DNA from: Streptomyces finlayi
GTDB taxonomy: Bacteria; Actinomycetota; Actinomycetes; Streptomycetales; Streptomycetaceae
DNA length: 64,000 bases
Reading direction: 5' to 3'
Assembly: GCF_014216315.1 (NCBI RefSeq)
Contig: NZ_CP045702.1
Span: forward strand, 3,658,001-3,722,000
Below are positions 17,171 to 24,564 of the stretch, one piece after another (the first letter of the stretch is position 1; the number at the start of each line of letters is the position of its first letter). The translations under genes were made by a program, and so were the position numbers. Below the pieces are notes generated by a model that ran no database searches, was not told the DNA's origin, and saw only the letters and a list, made by a program, of their open reading frames with translations.

Positions 17171-17482
17171 TCAATCGTCGGCCTGCTGATCTTCTTGGCT
17201 GCGAGGAAGGGTCGATCGGATGGACCACACAGCCGCGAGGAAGCCGAACCCGAAAGGCAGGCCGTCCCATGGCTGCGGCAACGTGGATTGGAGCCACCTG
17301 GTCCCCACGCAGATCAGCACGAGGACCAGGACCAGCAAAGGGCGCCGGACGATGTGCCTGACTATCGAGATGAACGACGCGCTGAATTGCCTCAGTCTCC
17401 CCGGCTTCATGTCCCGGGACTGTAGCGCCGCTTCCCCCACCTTCACCACGTACGCCAACCCACCACTCACCCCGGCTCCCAT
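17171..17482 (-). CDS. Small membrane protein of the AICE (hypothetical)
   Basis: 103 residues from an ATG at 17482; a shorter start at 17410 is equally possible. Two hydrophobic segments are visible (RPLLVLVLVLICVGTRWL and WDGLPFGFGFLAAVWSI), with a basic segment before and a charged tail (SQEDQQADD) after. No family is recognised. It stands alone at the element's left side with no good ribosome-binding site. Confidence 0.4.
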   Translation of the reverse strand: MGAGVSGGLAYVVKVGEAALQSRDMKPGRLRQFSASFISIVRHIVRRPLLVLVLVLICVGTRWLQSTLPQPWDGLPFGFGFLAAVWSIRSTLPRSQEDQQADD

Positions 17483-17524
17483 CCCGTCCGCCTTCGACCC
17501 ACACTCCGTGGAGCGGTCGTGGTT

Positions 17525-17574
17525 CAGGGCGTCAAGGTGGAGCGCGCCACTGTACGAACGACCTTGACGCCCTG
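17525..17574. promoter_or_regulatory. Perfect 14-bp inverted repeat
   Basis: CAGGGCGTCAAGGT (17525-17538) and ACCTTGACGCCCTG (17561-17574) are exact reverse complements separated by 22 bp. They lie just upstream of the small membrane protein gene on its strand. This could be a terminator-like hairpin, an operator or a transfer-related site. Confidence 0.45.
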
Positions 17575-17699
17575 GGCCGCGACTGCTCGGCTTTTGCCTG
17601 GGTCGAAGGTGGTCGGGATGGGAGCCCACGACGCTCACCACGAATCCGCCGGCACTCGCGAACGGCGCCATCGCCATCCCGGTGCCGTAGCGCCCCCGC

Positions 17700-17905
17700 C
17701 GGAGGCATGTCTTGAAGCCGCGGGCTTGGTTCTCGTCTCATGCCCTTCGGGCCTGTCCATTGCGGGCGCGCGTCGGCGGCGGCAGCGCCGAGCGGGCCGA
17801 AGGCAGGAGCGCGGGCGCAGCCAGAGCCGGGAAGCGCGCCCGGCGGAGCGGAGCGCAGCCGGGTGCCTTGATGAGGTAGAGAAACCTGTAACAGCTCTCG
17901 GCGTC
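17700..17905 (+). other. GC-rich structured non-coding region with conserved tail (copy 1)
   Basis: A very GC-rich stretch with a CCCGGC...GCCGGG hairpin (17839-17844/17858-17863). It ends in GCCTTGAT-N3-GTAGAGAAAC-N5-ACAGCTC (17865-17896). The same tail after a similar hairpin occurs in the tRNA-Ser island at 50016-50047. There is no coding signal. It may be a structured RNA or a replication/transfer site; the function is not known. Confidence 0.5.
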
Positions 17906-17907
17906 GT

Positions 17908-18573
17908 TCAAGCAGAGGGCGAATCGATCGAGAGGAGTCGACTGGTGAAACCGGCTTGGCGGAGTCGCTGGTACGCCTCGGCTACGTCGGCAGGTACGGG
18001 CTGGCTGATCATGAATCCCTGATCCGGGTAGATCATCAGTCGCTGCAATGCGCCCACGAGCATGTCGATCACCAGACGTGCGTCACCGATGGAATCCACG
18101 TACTCGTCCAGAGTCATCGGCGTCGAAGCGCTGACGATCTCCACCTCAGGCCACAGCTTGCGGGCAGTGGCGTATGCCCGCCGCTCCTCGTACGGCTTGC
18201 TGATCAGCAGGACAGAGGCCACCTGGACGCCCGCTTGCTCCAGCACTTCCCGCGAGAAGCGGATGTTCTCACCCGTGTTGCGTGCCCTCGGCTCCACGAG
18301 GACAGCTGAGCTGGGAACACCCAATTCGAGTGCCCGCTCTCGGTAGTGGACTGCTTCCCCTCGGGGCATCCGCTCCCTGGTCGTGGGGCTCGTGGCTCCG
18401 GTGAAGAGCAGGAGCGGCACCAATCCGCGCTGATACAGGTCTGCCGACGTGTCGGCCACTCCCAGGTCATGGCTGCCGAGCCCGATGGCAACGGAACAGG
18501 GTTGGAGGGTGTGGCCCATCTGGTGGTAGTCCCAAATGCGCCGCGCGTCAGCCCAGTCCTGTGCAGAGATCAC
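17908..18573 (-). CDS. YdcF/DUF218-family protein
   Basis: 221 residues. The DUF218 signature is present: AIGLGSHDLGVADTSADLY, LLLFTGATSPTTRERMPRGE, EPRARNTGENIRFSREVLE and LISKPYEERRAYATARKLWP. Proteins of this fold are often called ElyC/SanA/YdcF and may handle nucleotides or envelope precursors; no precise activity is established. The GTG at 18573 shares its first base with the GntR stop codon, with AAGGAAGA upstream, so it is coupled to the regulator. This GntR-YdcF pairing recurs in AICEs. Confidence 0.75.
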   Translation of the reverse strand: MISAQDWADARRIWDYHQMGHTLQPCSVAIGLGSHDLGVADTSADLYQRGLVPLLLFTGATSPTTRERMPRGEAVHYRERALELGVPSSAVLVEPRARNTGENIRFSREVLEQAGVQVASVLLISKPYEERRAYATARKLWPEVEIVSASTPMTLDEYVDSIGDARLVIDMLVGALQRLMIYPDQGFMISQPVPADVAEAYQRLRQAGFTSRLLSIDSPSA

Positions 18574-19364
18574 TACGAGTCTTCCTTGTCCGTCGCTGAG
18601 TCAGGCACCTGAAACTCGTATTCCCAGGCGAAGCGCGATGCCGCGTGCACTCCAATGGCGAACTCCACTACCGTGCCGTCGGCCGTGTACGTCGTCCGGT
18701 GCAGTTCAACGACTGGCTCTCCCGGCGGGAGTTGGAGAAGCTTTGACTCGTCCAGTGTGGCGGCCCGAGCGAAGACCCGCTCTTTCATGTGGTCGATCTC
18801 GTAACCGGCGTCGTAGAGCACGCGGAACCCTCCGCCCCGGCCGGCGGGCCCGGGAGTCGGGTCAACGATGCGGGTTCCCTCAACGTGTTCGGGCCGGTAG
18901 TAACTCGTCAAAGTGTGGGTGGGCTGCTCGCCTTCCTTCACAAGTCGCGCCCGCGCGTACACCTCAGCCCCTGCAGGCAGGCCGTGCGCTTCCGATACGG
19001 CGGGTGGAGCCTCCACCAGGCTGACAGTCTGCGTCTGCTCGTTCCGGCGGTAGGAACGCCCACTTGCTACACGGTCCGCGATGAACGCCACTTCGTCGCC
19101 ATCGCGCCACTTGGCCTTGTCGTACCGAGCGATACCAAGTCGCTTGAGGGGAACCTGCTGGCGCACGACCGTGCCGTGCCCGCGGGATGAAGTGACCAGA
19201 CCTTCAGCTTCGAGAGCCTTGTAGGCGGCGTGGACGGTGGACTTGGAACCCTCACCCGCCTCCACAAGCTTCCGGATGTGCGGAAGCTGCGCACCCGGAG
19301 CGTAGTCACCGCCCCTGATCTGTTCGGCCAGCTTGTCTGCCAGCTCTCGCCACTTGGGCGCCAT
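18573..19364 (-). CDS. GntR-family regulator with UTRA domain (KorSA/Pra-like position)
   Basis: 263 residues. The N-terminal winged helix-turn-helix has KWRELADKLAEQIRGGDY and GSKSTVHAAYKALEAEGLVT. The C-terminal UTRA ligand-binding domain spans about residues 95-255. The ATG at 19364 has GAGAGGGG upstream. It is divergent from the transfer/replication genes. Three AGTCC-N2-GGACT palindromes fill the shared promoter region, so it probably represses itself and the 19525 operon, as KorSA-type repressors do in pSAM2-like elements (inference). Confidence 0.85.
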   Translation of the reverse strand: MAPKWRELADKLAEQIRGGDYAPGAQLPHIRKLVEAGEGSKSTVHAAYKALEAEGLVTSSRGHGTVVRQQVPLKRLGIARYDKAKWRDGDEVAFIADRVASGRSYRRNEQTQTVSLVEAPPAVSEAHGLPAGAEVYARARLVKEGEQPTHTLTSYYRPEHVEGTRIVDPTPGPAGRGGGFRVLYDAGYEIDHMKERVFARAATLDESKLLQLPPGEPVVELHRTTYTADGTVVEFAIGVHAASRFAWEYEFQVPDSATDKEDS

Positions 19365-19398
19365 CCCGGACCCCTCTCGTCGGAACCAAGTCAAACAC

Positions 19399-19469
19399 AG
19401 TCCCAGGACTGTTGACAGTCCCAGGACTACGAGTCATCATCTTGCTTAGCGGCTCGCAGTCCTAGGACA
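19399..19469. promoter_or_regulatory. Three-site operator between the GntR regulator and the AICE operon
   Basis: AGTCCCAGGACT occurs at 19399-19410 and 19417-19428 (18-bp centre spacing), and the variant AGTCCTAGGACA at 19458-19469. All are near-perfect palindromes in the divergent promoter region and are likely sites for the GntR protein. Confidence 0.75.
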
Positions 19470-19524
19470 GCGGGTCTCTTGGAGCCCTCTTTGGGCTGCT
19501 CCACTCAATCCAGGGAGTATTCAG

Positions 19525-19854
19525 ATGCCGTCCTTCAAGATCGACGTTTCGACCGCTGTCGTGTTCGTGGCGACGCCCCCGACCCCGAAGCTCGTGAGCA
19601 AGCAGACCGGTGAGATCGCGATGGACCGGGAGACCGGTGCCCCCCTCGCGACGGTGGGTCTGCTGATCTCGGACGAGGGGGAGGGCAACCTCTACCAGGT
19701 GACCGTGCCGAGCACGGGTGTCCCGGAGAACCTGAACCCGGGGACGCCGGTGACGGTGATCGGGTTGAAGGCCCGGGACTGGGAGAACACGTTCAACGGC
19801 CAGACCCGCCACGGGATCAGCTTCCGTGCGGTGGCCATCACGGCGGGTGCCTGA
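19525..19854 (+). CDS. Small conserved AICE protein, possible OB-fold
   Basis: 109 residues, first gene of the AICE operon; CAGGGAG precedes the ATG. The sequence is beta-rich (VVFVATPPTPKLVSKQTGEI; GLLISDEGEGNLYQVTVPS; TPVTVIGLKARDWE). It resembles the small proteins that precede the FtsK-like gene in many AICEs, with an OB-like pattern. No catalytic motif is seen. A single-strand-binding or accessory transfer role is only a guess. Confidence 0.65.
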   Translation: MPSFKIDVSTAVVFVATPPTPKLVSKQTGEIAMDRETGAPLATVGLLISDEGEGNLYQVTVPSTGVPENLNPGTPVTVIGLKARDWENTFNGQTRHGISFRAVAITAGA

Positions 19855-19856
19855 CC

Positions 19857-21209
19857 ATGTCGGATGTCGCCACGGTGATTGAGATCGCGGGGGCCTTATC
19901 GGCTGCCGGTGGTCTCGGGTATGCGAAGGTTCGCGCTCCTCGCGTGTTCTGGTCGCTGGCCGGTCTGCCGGTGGCACGGGTCCGGTTCTCCCTCACCTAC
20001 CGATCCACGATGGATGTGTGCGGGCTGACGGTTCAGCCCTCCCGCCTGCGGGCGTTCATGGTCCGCAACGTGGCCCGTCGCCAGGATGTGCAGCCCGTCC
20101 CGCCGAGTGTCCGCCGTGTACGGGGTTCCTCCACCGGGATGCGGGTCACCCTCCGCCTTCCCGCTGGCCTGGAACCCGCGGACGTGGCTGCCGCCTCGGA
20201 ACGGCTCCGGCACGCCTGGGGCGTCCACTCCGTCCACGTCGTGGAGATCAAGCCCGGGTTCGTAGAGCTGCGAATGACCGGCTACGACGTGCTGCGGCGG
20301 GTAAAGATGCCGCGCCGCCTGCCCCGCAAGCTGATGTCCGGCCCGATGGTGGTGCCGGTGGCACTGCGGGAGGACGGGACCGCGTTCGTCCGGGACTACA
20401 AGAAGATCCCGCACGCCTTGACCCTTGGGGCGAATCAGTCGGGCAAGTCGATGTATCAGCGCAACCTCATCGCCGGTCTGGCGAAACTCCCGGTCGGACT
20501 GGTCGGGATCGACTGCAAGCGCGGTGTCGAACAGCGCGGCTACGCACCCCGGCTGTCCGCCCTCGCCGTCACTCCGGAAGAAGCATCGAGCCTGCTGGAA
20601 GTCCTGGTCCGGGAGATGGAAGACCGCTTCGACATCCTCAGCGCGCACGGCGTCTCCGACCTGTGGGAACTGCCCGTCAAGGTTCGGCCGGTTCCGCTGG
20701 TCGTCCTGGTGGACGAGGTGGCCGAACTGTTCCTGGTCGCTGCGAAGAAGGACGAGGAACGGCGCGACCAGATGGTGATGCACCTGGTCCGGCTCGCGCA
20801 GATGGCCCGGGCGGTCGGCATCTACCTGGAGGTCTGCGGACAGCGCTTCGGCTCCGAACTCGGCAAGGGCGCCACCATGCTCCGCGCTCAGCTCACCGGC
20901 CGTGTCGTGCACCGCGTCAACGACAAGCAAACCGCAGACATGGGCCTGGGCGACATCGCCCCGGAAGCGGTCTTCGCTGCCACGACGATTCCGCCGGATC
21001 ACCCCGGTGTGGCCGTGGCCGGTGACTCCTCCGGCGGCTGGTCCCGCATCCGCACCCCCGAAATGAGCGCCGCCGACGCCGTGGCTGTCTGCCACGAATA
21101 CGCGCACCTGACCCCGGACATCCCGGCTCTGACTCCGTTCCGGCCGGTCGTCCGTACTGCTCCGGCTGGTGTTCCGCCGCTGGTCATTCCGGTGCCGGTC
21201 ACCGAGTAA
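19857..21209 (+). CDS. FtsK/SpoIIIE-type DNA translocase (AICE transfer protein)
   Basis: 450 residues. The Walker A motif GANQSGKS is near residue 192 and Walker B VPLVVLVDEVAELF near 281. The arginine/sensor region MARAVGIYLEVCGQRFGSEL follows. Such proteins move double-stranded plasmid DNA between mycelial compartments in Streptomyces conjugation (TraB/TraSA analogues). It begins 2 bp after the preceding stop, so the two genes are cotranscribed. The N-terminus has a weak hydrophobic stretch that could touch the membrane. Confidence 0.85.
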   Translation: MSDVATVIEIAGALSAAGGLGYAKVRAPRVFWSLAGLPVARVRFSLTYRSTMDVCGLTVQPSRLRAFMVRNVARRQDVQPVPPSVRRVRGSSTGMRVTLRLPAGLEPADVAAASERLRHAWGVHSVHVVEIKPGFVELRMTGYDVLRRVKMPRRLPRKLMSGPMVVPVALREDGTAFVRDYKKIPHALTLGANQSGKSMYQRNLIAGLAKLPVGLVGIDCKRGVEQRGYAPRLSALAVTPEEASSLLEVLVREMEDRFDILSAHGVSDLWELPVKVRPVPLVVLVDEVAELFLVAAKKDEERRDQMVMHLVRLAQMARAVGIYLEVCGQRFGSELGKGATMLRAQLTGRVVHRVNDKQTADMGLGDIAPEAVFAATTIPPDHPGVAVAGDSSGGWSRIRTPEMSAADAVAVCHEYAHLTPDIPALTPFRPVVRTAPAGVPPLVIPVPVTE

Positions 21210-21335
21210 CACCCGCACCTTCCTCGGTTGGCGTGACCGCCTCGCCAGGTCCCTACCCCACCCATGTCCGGCGCTGGGCGGTCGGCCCATCATCCCGCCC
21301 GGCCCCGGTCCCACCCCGAAACGGAGGTGAACCCG

Positions 21336-21992
21336 ATGTCCCGCACCCTGCGCCTGGACGCCGTACTGATCCAAGCCGTGATCGCCGGTGCCCTGTCCTT
21401 CTCCCACCTGCACGACCTGGCACAAGCGGCCGGGCAAGACGGCTGGAAGGCATGGGCCTACCCAATCAGCGTGGATCTGTTGCTCGTCGCCGCCTGGCGC
21501 CGTATGCGTACCCACGCCGACAACCGGGCCGCGTGGATCTGGTTCGTGATCGCGCTGGCCGCGTCCCTCGGCGCGAACATCGCCACCGCCGGACTCCTCG
21601 ACCTGGCCGACGTACCGGCCTGGCTCCGCATCCTCGTCGCCGGATGGCCCGCCCTCGCCTTCCTCGGCGGAACCCTCCTCGCCCACGCACCCAATGCGCC
21701 GGCCGATTTCGAACCGGTTCCGGCTGCTGCGGCCCTGGCCGAACCCGATGCCGAGCAGGCCCCGGACGTCACGGTGGAGCGCGCTCCCGACCCCGCCCCG
21801 CAACTCCCGCCCGCACCCGCTCCGGCCCCTACTCCGGCTGTGGCTGTTCCTCCGGCGTTGCTCGACCACGCCCGCAAGGTCGCCGACCAGCACCACGCCA
21901 CAACCGGCAACCGGATCGACCCGGCCACCCTTCGTGCCCGGCTCGGCGTCCCGGCCCAGCTCGCTGACGCCATCACCGCCCAACTCACCTGA
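21336..21992 (+). CDS. DUF2637 / SpdB-like membrane protein
   Basis: 218 residues; ACGGAGG precedes the ATG at 21336. About four hydrophobic segments lie in the first 115 residues (LIQAVIAGALSFSHLHDLAQ; AYPISVDLLLVAAW; WIWFVIALAASLGANIATAG; WPALAFLGGTLLA). A Pro/Ala-rich linker and a helical C-terminus (RKVADQHHATTGNRIDPATL) follow. DUF2637 proteins accompany TraB-type genes and are thought to help spread elements between hyphal compartments. Confidence 0.8.
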   Translation: MSRTLRLDAVLIQAVIAGALSFSHLHDLAQAAGQDGWKAWAYPISVDLLLVAAWRRMRTHADNRAAWIWFVIALAASLGANIATAGLLDLADVPAWLRILVAGWPALAFLGGTLLAHAPNAPADFEPVPAAAALAEPDAEQAPDVTVERAPDPAPQLPPAPAPAPTPAVAVPPALLDHARKVADQHHATTGNRIDPATLRARLGVPAQLADAITAQLT

Positions 21993-22004
21993 GAGGAACT
22001 GATC

Positions 22005-22193
22005 ATGCGTCCGTCCATCCGCGCGGCCCTGAAACGGTCCGCCGAACTCACCCGGAACAACCGCCTCGTCGAGGGCATGGAGGTGGGCGAGTCCGCGATC
22101 CGCTCCGCCACCCCGGACGAGCACCCCGAGATTCAGGCCTGGCTCACCGACCACGCCGACGACTTCACCGGCACCACCGGCGGCACGGCATGA
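22005..22193 (+). CDS. Small AICE protein (hypothetical)
   Basis: 62 residues with GAGAGGAAC upstream of the ATG. The stop overlaps the next start (ATGA), so it belongs to the transfer operon. It is charged, with the middle segment MEVGESAIRSATPDEHPEIQ. No family function is known. Confidence 0.6.
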   Translation: MRPSIRAALKRSAELTRNNRLVEGMEVGESAIRSATPDEHPEIQAWLTDHADDFTGTTGGTA

Positions 22194-22378
22194 CGCGCCC
22201 CAACCGCTTCACCAACGTGACCCGTATCGGCCCCGTCCAGGTCGGCACCCACCACGACGGACGCGGCCGCACCAAGCACACCGCCGCCTGCACCGCCCCC
22301 GGCTGCAACTTCTCCGCCGACTACCTCAACCGCGCCGCCGCCGAACTCGCAGCCCGAACCCACCGCTGCAACCCCTGA
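22190..22378 (+). CDS. Mobile-element transfer-type small protein
   Basis: 62 residues (TNVTRIGPVQVGTHHDGRGR then C-x4-C and a C-terminal HRCNP). Two cysteines and two histidines hint at a small metal-binding fold. Similar proteins between SpdB and replication genes are annotated as mobile element transfer protein. It overlaps the previous stop as ATGA. Confidence 0.6.
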   Translation: MTRPNRFTNVTRIGPVQVGTHHDGRGRTKHTAACTAPGCNFSADYLNRAAAELAARTHRCNP

Positions 22379-22392
22379 CCGGAGGTGACCCC

Positions 22393-22677
22393 GTGCGCTA
22401 CCCCGAAGACCAGCTCAACGCCGGTCACATCCCGACCGACCTGCTCGGACAGCTCCCGCCCGGCACCGACCCGAAACAGATCGTCATCGTCCGCGCTGCG
22501 CCCCGCAACTACACGGGCCCCATCCTGCTGGCCATCACAATCACCGGCGGAATCGCTCTGATCATCCTGATGATCGCCGTGACCCTGCACGTTGCCGCTG
22601 TCGCGACGGTCGCCGTTCTCTCAGCCACCGGCGGCCTGGGCCTCACGCTCAAGCGCCCCCAGCACCGCAGCAAGTAG
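22393..22677 (+). CDS. SpdD-like small membrane protein
   Basis: 94 residues from a GTG at 22393 with GGAGGTGACC upstream. Two adjacent hydrophobic segments (GPILLAITITGGIALIILMI and VAAVATVAVLSATGGLGLTL) follow a soluble N-terminus, and the tail is basic. It sits with other Spd-type genes and likely assists intramycelial spread of the element (inference from position). Confidence 0.6.
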   Translation: MRYPEDQLNAGHIPTDLLGQLPPGTDPKQIVIVRAAPRNYTGPILLAITITGGIALIILMIAVTLHVAAVATVAVLSATGGLGLTLKRPQHRSK

Positions 22678-22767
22678 CCCCCGGGGCGGCCTCAACCGCC
22701 AAGTTTCCGCCGCCCCGGGCGCCTCAACACCTTCCAGATCACGCAGACCCGAAAGGGAGATCCCATC

Positions 22768-22950
22768 ATGTCCCAGCACACCAGGCCCCGGCCGATCTGC
22801 GCCCACTGCGACGGCTTCCCCCAGGTCGCCATCACCACCGGCCAGAGCACCTCGAACGGACAGCGCCGCACCGTCACCGCGACCTGCCTCCCCTGCAACG
22901 GGACCGGCCACACCAACCTCATCCGGGCCTACGCCCGCTCCGGGAAGTGA
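22768..22950 (+). CDS. Small zinc-ribbon-like protein
   Basis: 60 residues with CAHC near residue 11 and CLPCNGTGH near 41. The latter is a DnaJ-type CxxCxGxG half-site, so one zinc ion could be bound. AAAGGGAGAT precedes the ATG. It lies between the membrane protein and RepSA genes in the same direction. Function is unknown; nearly identical small proteins are typical of AICEs. Confidence 0.6.
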   Translation: MSQHTRPRPICAHCDGFPQVAITTGQSTSNGQRRTVTATCLPCNGTGHTNLIRAYARSGK

Positions 22951-22954
22951 CCGC

Positions 22955-24358
22955 GTGACCGACACCGCCACCGCGGCGGGCCTGGACCCGGCGACCCTGA
23001 GCGATGTGCTGAGGGTGGCCGGGTCCACCGGCTTTGACCGCTGGGAAGAACAGATCCGCCGTACCGGAGGATGCGCTCAGCCCATCCACCTGACCGGCGC
23101 CACCAAGACCACCGACCGGGCAACCGGCACCCTCCTGCACCACTACACGACCGATACCGAGCCTGGTGGCCGGTTACGGATCGCCTGCGGCAACCGCCGC
23201 GCCTCCCGCTGCCCCGCCTGCGCCTGGACCTACGCCGGAGACACCTACCACCTCATCCACGCCGGACTCACTGGAGACCCGGACAAGGGCACCCCGCACA
23301 CCATCCGCGATCACCCCCGGGTCTTCGCCACCCTCACCGCACCCTCGTTCGGGCCTGTCCACAACCGGCCCGGGAACCGGCCCTGCCGCTGCGGCATCCA
23401 CCATCCCGAGACCGCCCCCGAACTCGGCAAGCCGATCGACCCCAGGACGTACGACTACGCGGGCGCGGTGCTGTGGAACAACCACGCTTCCGATCTGTGG
23501 CGCTACTTCACGATCTACCTGCGTCGCGAGATTGCACGCCGAGCCGGTCTCACCCAAAAGGCGGCCCGCGAACAGTCCCGGCTGTCGTTCGGGAAGGTCG
23601 CCGAGTACCAAAAGCGCGGCGCGGTCCACTTCCACGCGGTGATCCGCTTCGACGGACCAGACGGCCCCGACTCCCCGCCCCCGGCCTGGGCCACCCTCGA
23701 CCTGCTCGACGACGCGATCCACGCGGCTGCCGCCCGGGTCGAAGTCACTGTGCCGGCCAATCCGGCTGCCGGGATCGCCAATGACTGGGTGCTGCGCTGG
23801 GGCACTCAGCTCGACGTCCAGCCCATCGGCGCCTTCGGCAACGGTGAAGACCTCACCGAACAGGCCGTGGCCTCCTACGTCGCCAAGTACGCCACCAAAG
23901 CAGCCGAGACCACCGGCACCGTCGACCACCGCATCGGCAACAAAGAAGCCCTGATCCTCCTCGGCGTCCCGGATCACCCCCGACGCCTGATCGAAGCGTG
24001 CCTTGACCTCCACCACGCCTATCCCGATCGCAAGCTCCGCGACTGGGCCCACATGCTCGGCTTCCGCGGCCACTTCTCCACCAAATCCCGCCGCTACTCC
24101 ACCACCCTCGGCGCCCTCCGCCAGGTCCGCGCCGACTACCGCGCCAACCAGCAACGCGCCGCCCTCGGCCTGCCCGACCCCGACGACCACCCCGAAGCAA
24201 CCACCCTCACCCTCGCCCACTGGGCCTACGCCGGCCACGGCCACACCCCCGGCGAATCCTGGCTCGCCGCCAACATCCACCGCGACATCCAACACAACCG
24301 CGACACCGCCCGCGAACACCGAGCCGAACTGCAAGCCCTGGAAGGGGAGGAATGCTGA
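22955..24358 (+). CDS. repSA: RepSA-like rolling-circle replication initiator
   Basis: 467 residues from a GTG at 22955; the frame upstream is not coding. A cysteine cluster (CGNRRASRCPACAW) occurs near residue 75, and further Cys/His (CRCGIHH) near 147. The rolling-circle HUH-type motif VHFHAVIRFDG is near residue 224 and the catalytic-tyrosine motif SYVAKYATK near 308. The protein should nick the element's double-strand origin for autonomous replication before transfer. The stop overlaps the Xis start (TGATG). Confidence 0.85.
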   Translation: MTDTATAAGLDPATLSDVLRVAGSTGFDRWEEQIRRTGGCAQPIHLTGATKTTDRATGTLLHHYTTDTEPGGRLRIACGNRRASRCPACAWTYAGDTYHLIHAGLTGDPDKGTPHTIRDHPRVFATLTAPSFGPVHNRPGNRPCRCGIHHPETAPELGKPIDPRTYDYAGAVLWNNHASDLWRYFTIYLRREIARRAGLTQKAAREQSRLSFGKVAEYQKRGAVHFHAVIRFDGPDGPDSPPPAWATLDLLDDAIHAAAARVEVTVPANPAAGIANDWVLRWGTQLDVQPIGAFGNGEDLTEQAVASYVAKYATKAAETTGTVDHRIGNKEALILLGVPDHPRRLIEACLDLHHAYPDRKLRDWAHMLGFRGHFSTKSRRYSTTLGALRQVRADYRANQQRAALGLPDPDDHPEATTLTLAHWAYAGHGHTPGESWLAANIHRDIQHNRDTAREHRAELQALEGEEC

Positions 24359-24564
24359 TGACCACCACCGTGATCGAGCGGAAGTGGCACACCACGGCCG
24401 AGGTGGCCGAGATGCTGAGCTTCGGGCTCTCCAAGACGAAGATGCTCGTGCTCACCGGTGAGATCCGCTCGGTAAAGGTCGGCCGCAACCGCCGCATCCT
24501 CCCGGCCTGGGTGGACGAGTACGTCCAGCGCGTCACCGGCGACGCCGATGGGTGGGCAGCATGA
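24358..24564 (+). CDS. xis: Excisionase (MerR-like helix-turn-helix)
   Basis: 68 residues. WHTTAEVAEMLSFGLSKTKM and IRSVKVGRNRRILPAWVDEY form the winged helix of excisionase-family proteins. The ATG at 24358 is favoured over 24352 because GGGGAGGA lies 8 bp upstream of it. It overlaps RepSA upstream and Int downstream, so rep, xis and int are translationally linked. It should bend DNA at the att sites to drive excision. Confidence 0.85.
   Translation: MTTTVIERKWHTTAEVAEMLSFGLSKTKMLVLTGEIRSVKVGRNRRILPAWVDEYVQRVTGDADGWAA

Noticed and set aside
21210..21335. A longer N-terminus for the SpdB-like gene from 21264
   Set aside because: The extra 24 codons are Arg/His/Pro-rich and lack a ribosome site, while the ATG at 21336 has ACGGAGG at good distance.
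19896..22154. A 752-codon open frame on the minus strand across the FtsK and SpdB genes
   Set aside because: It is antisense to two well-supported AICE genes with Walker and membrane motifs, and its composition (Gly/Arg/Asp-rich, no domain) is that of a high-GC shadow frame.
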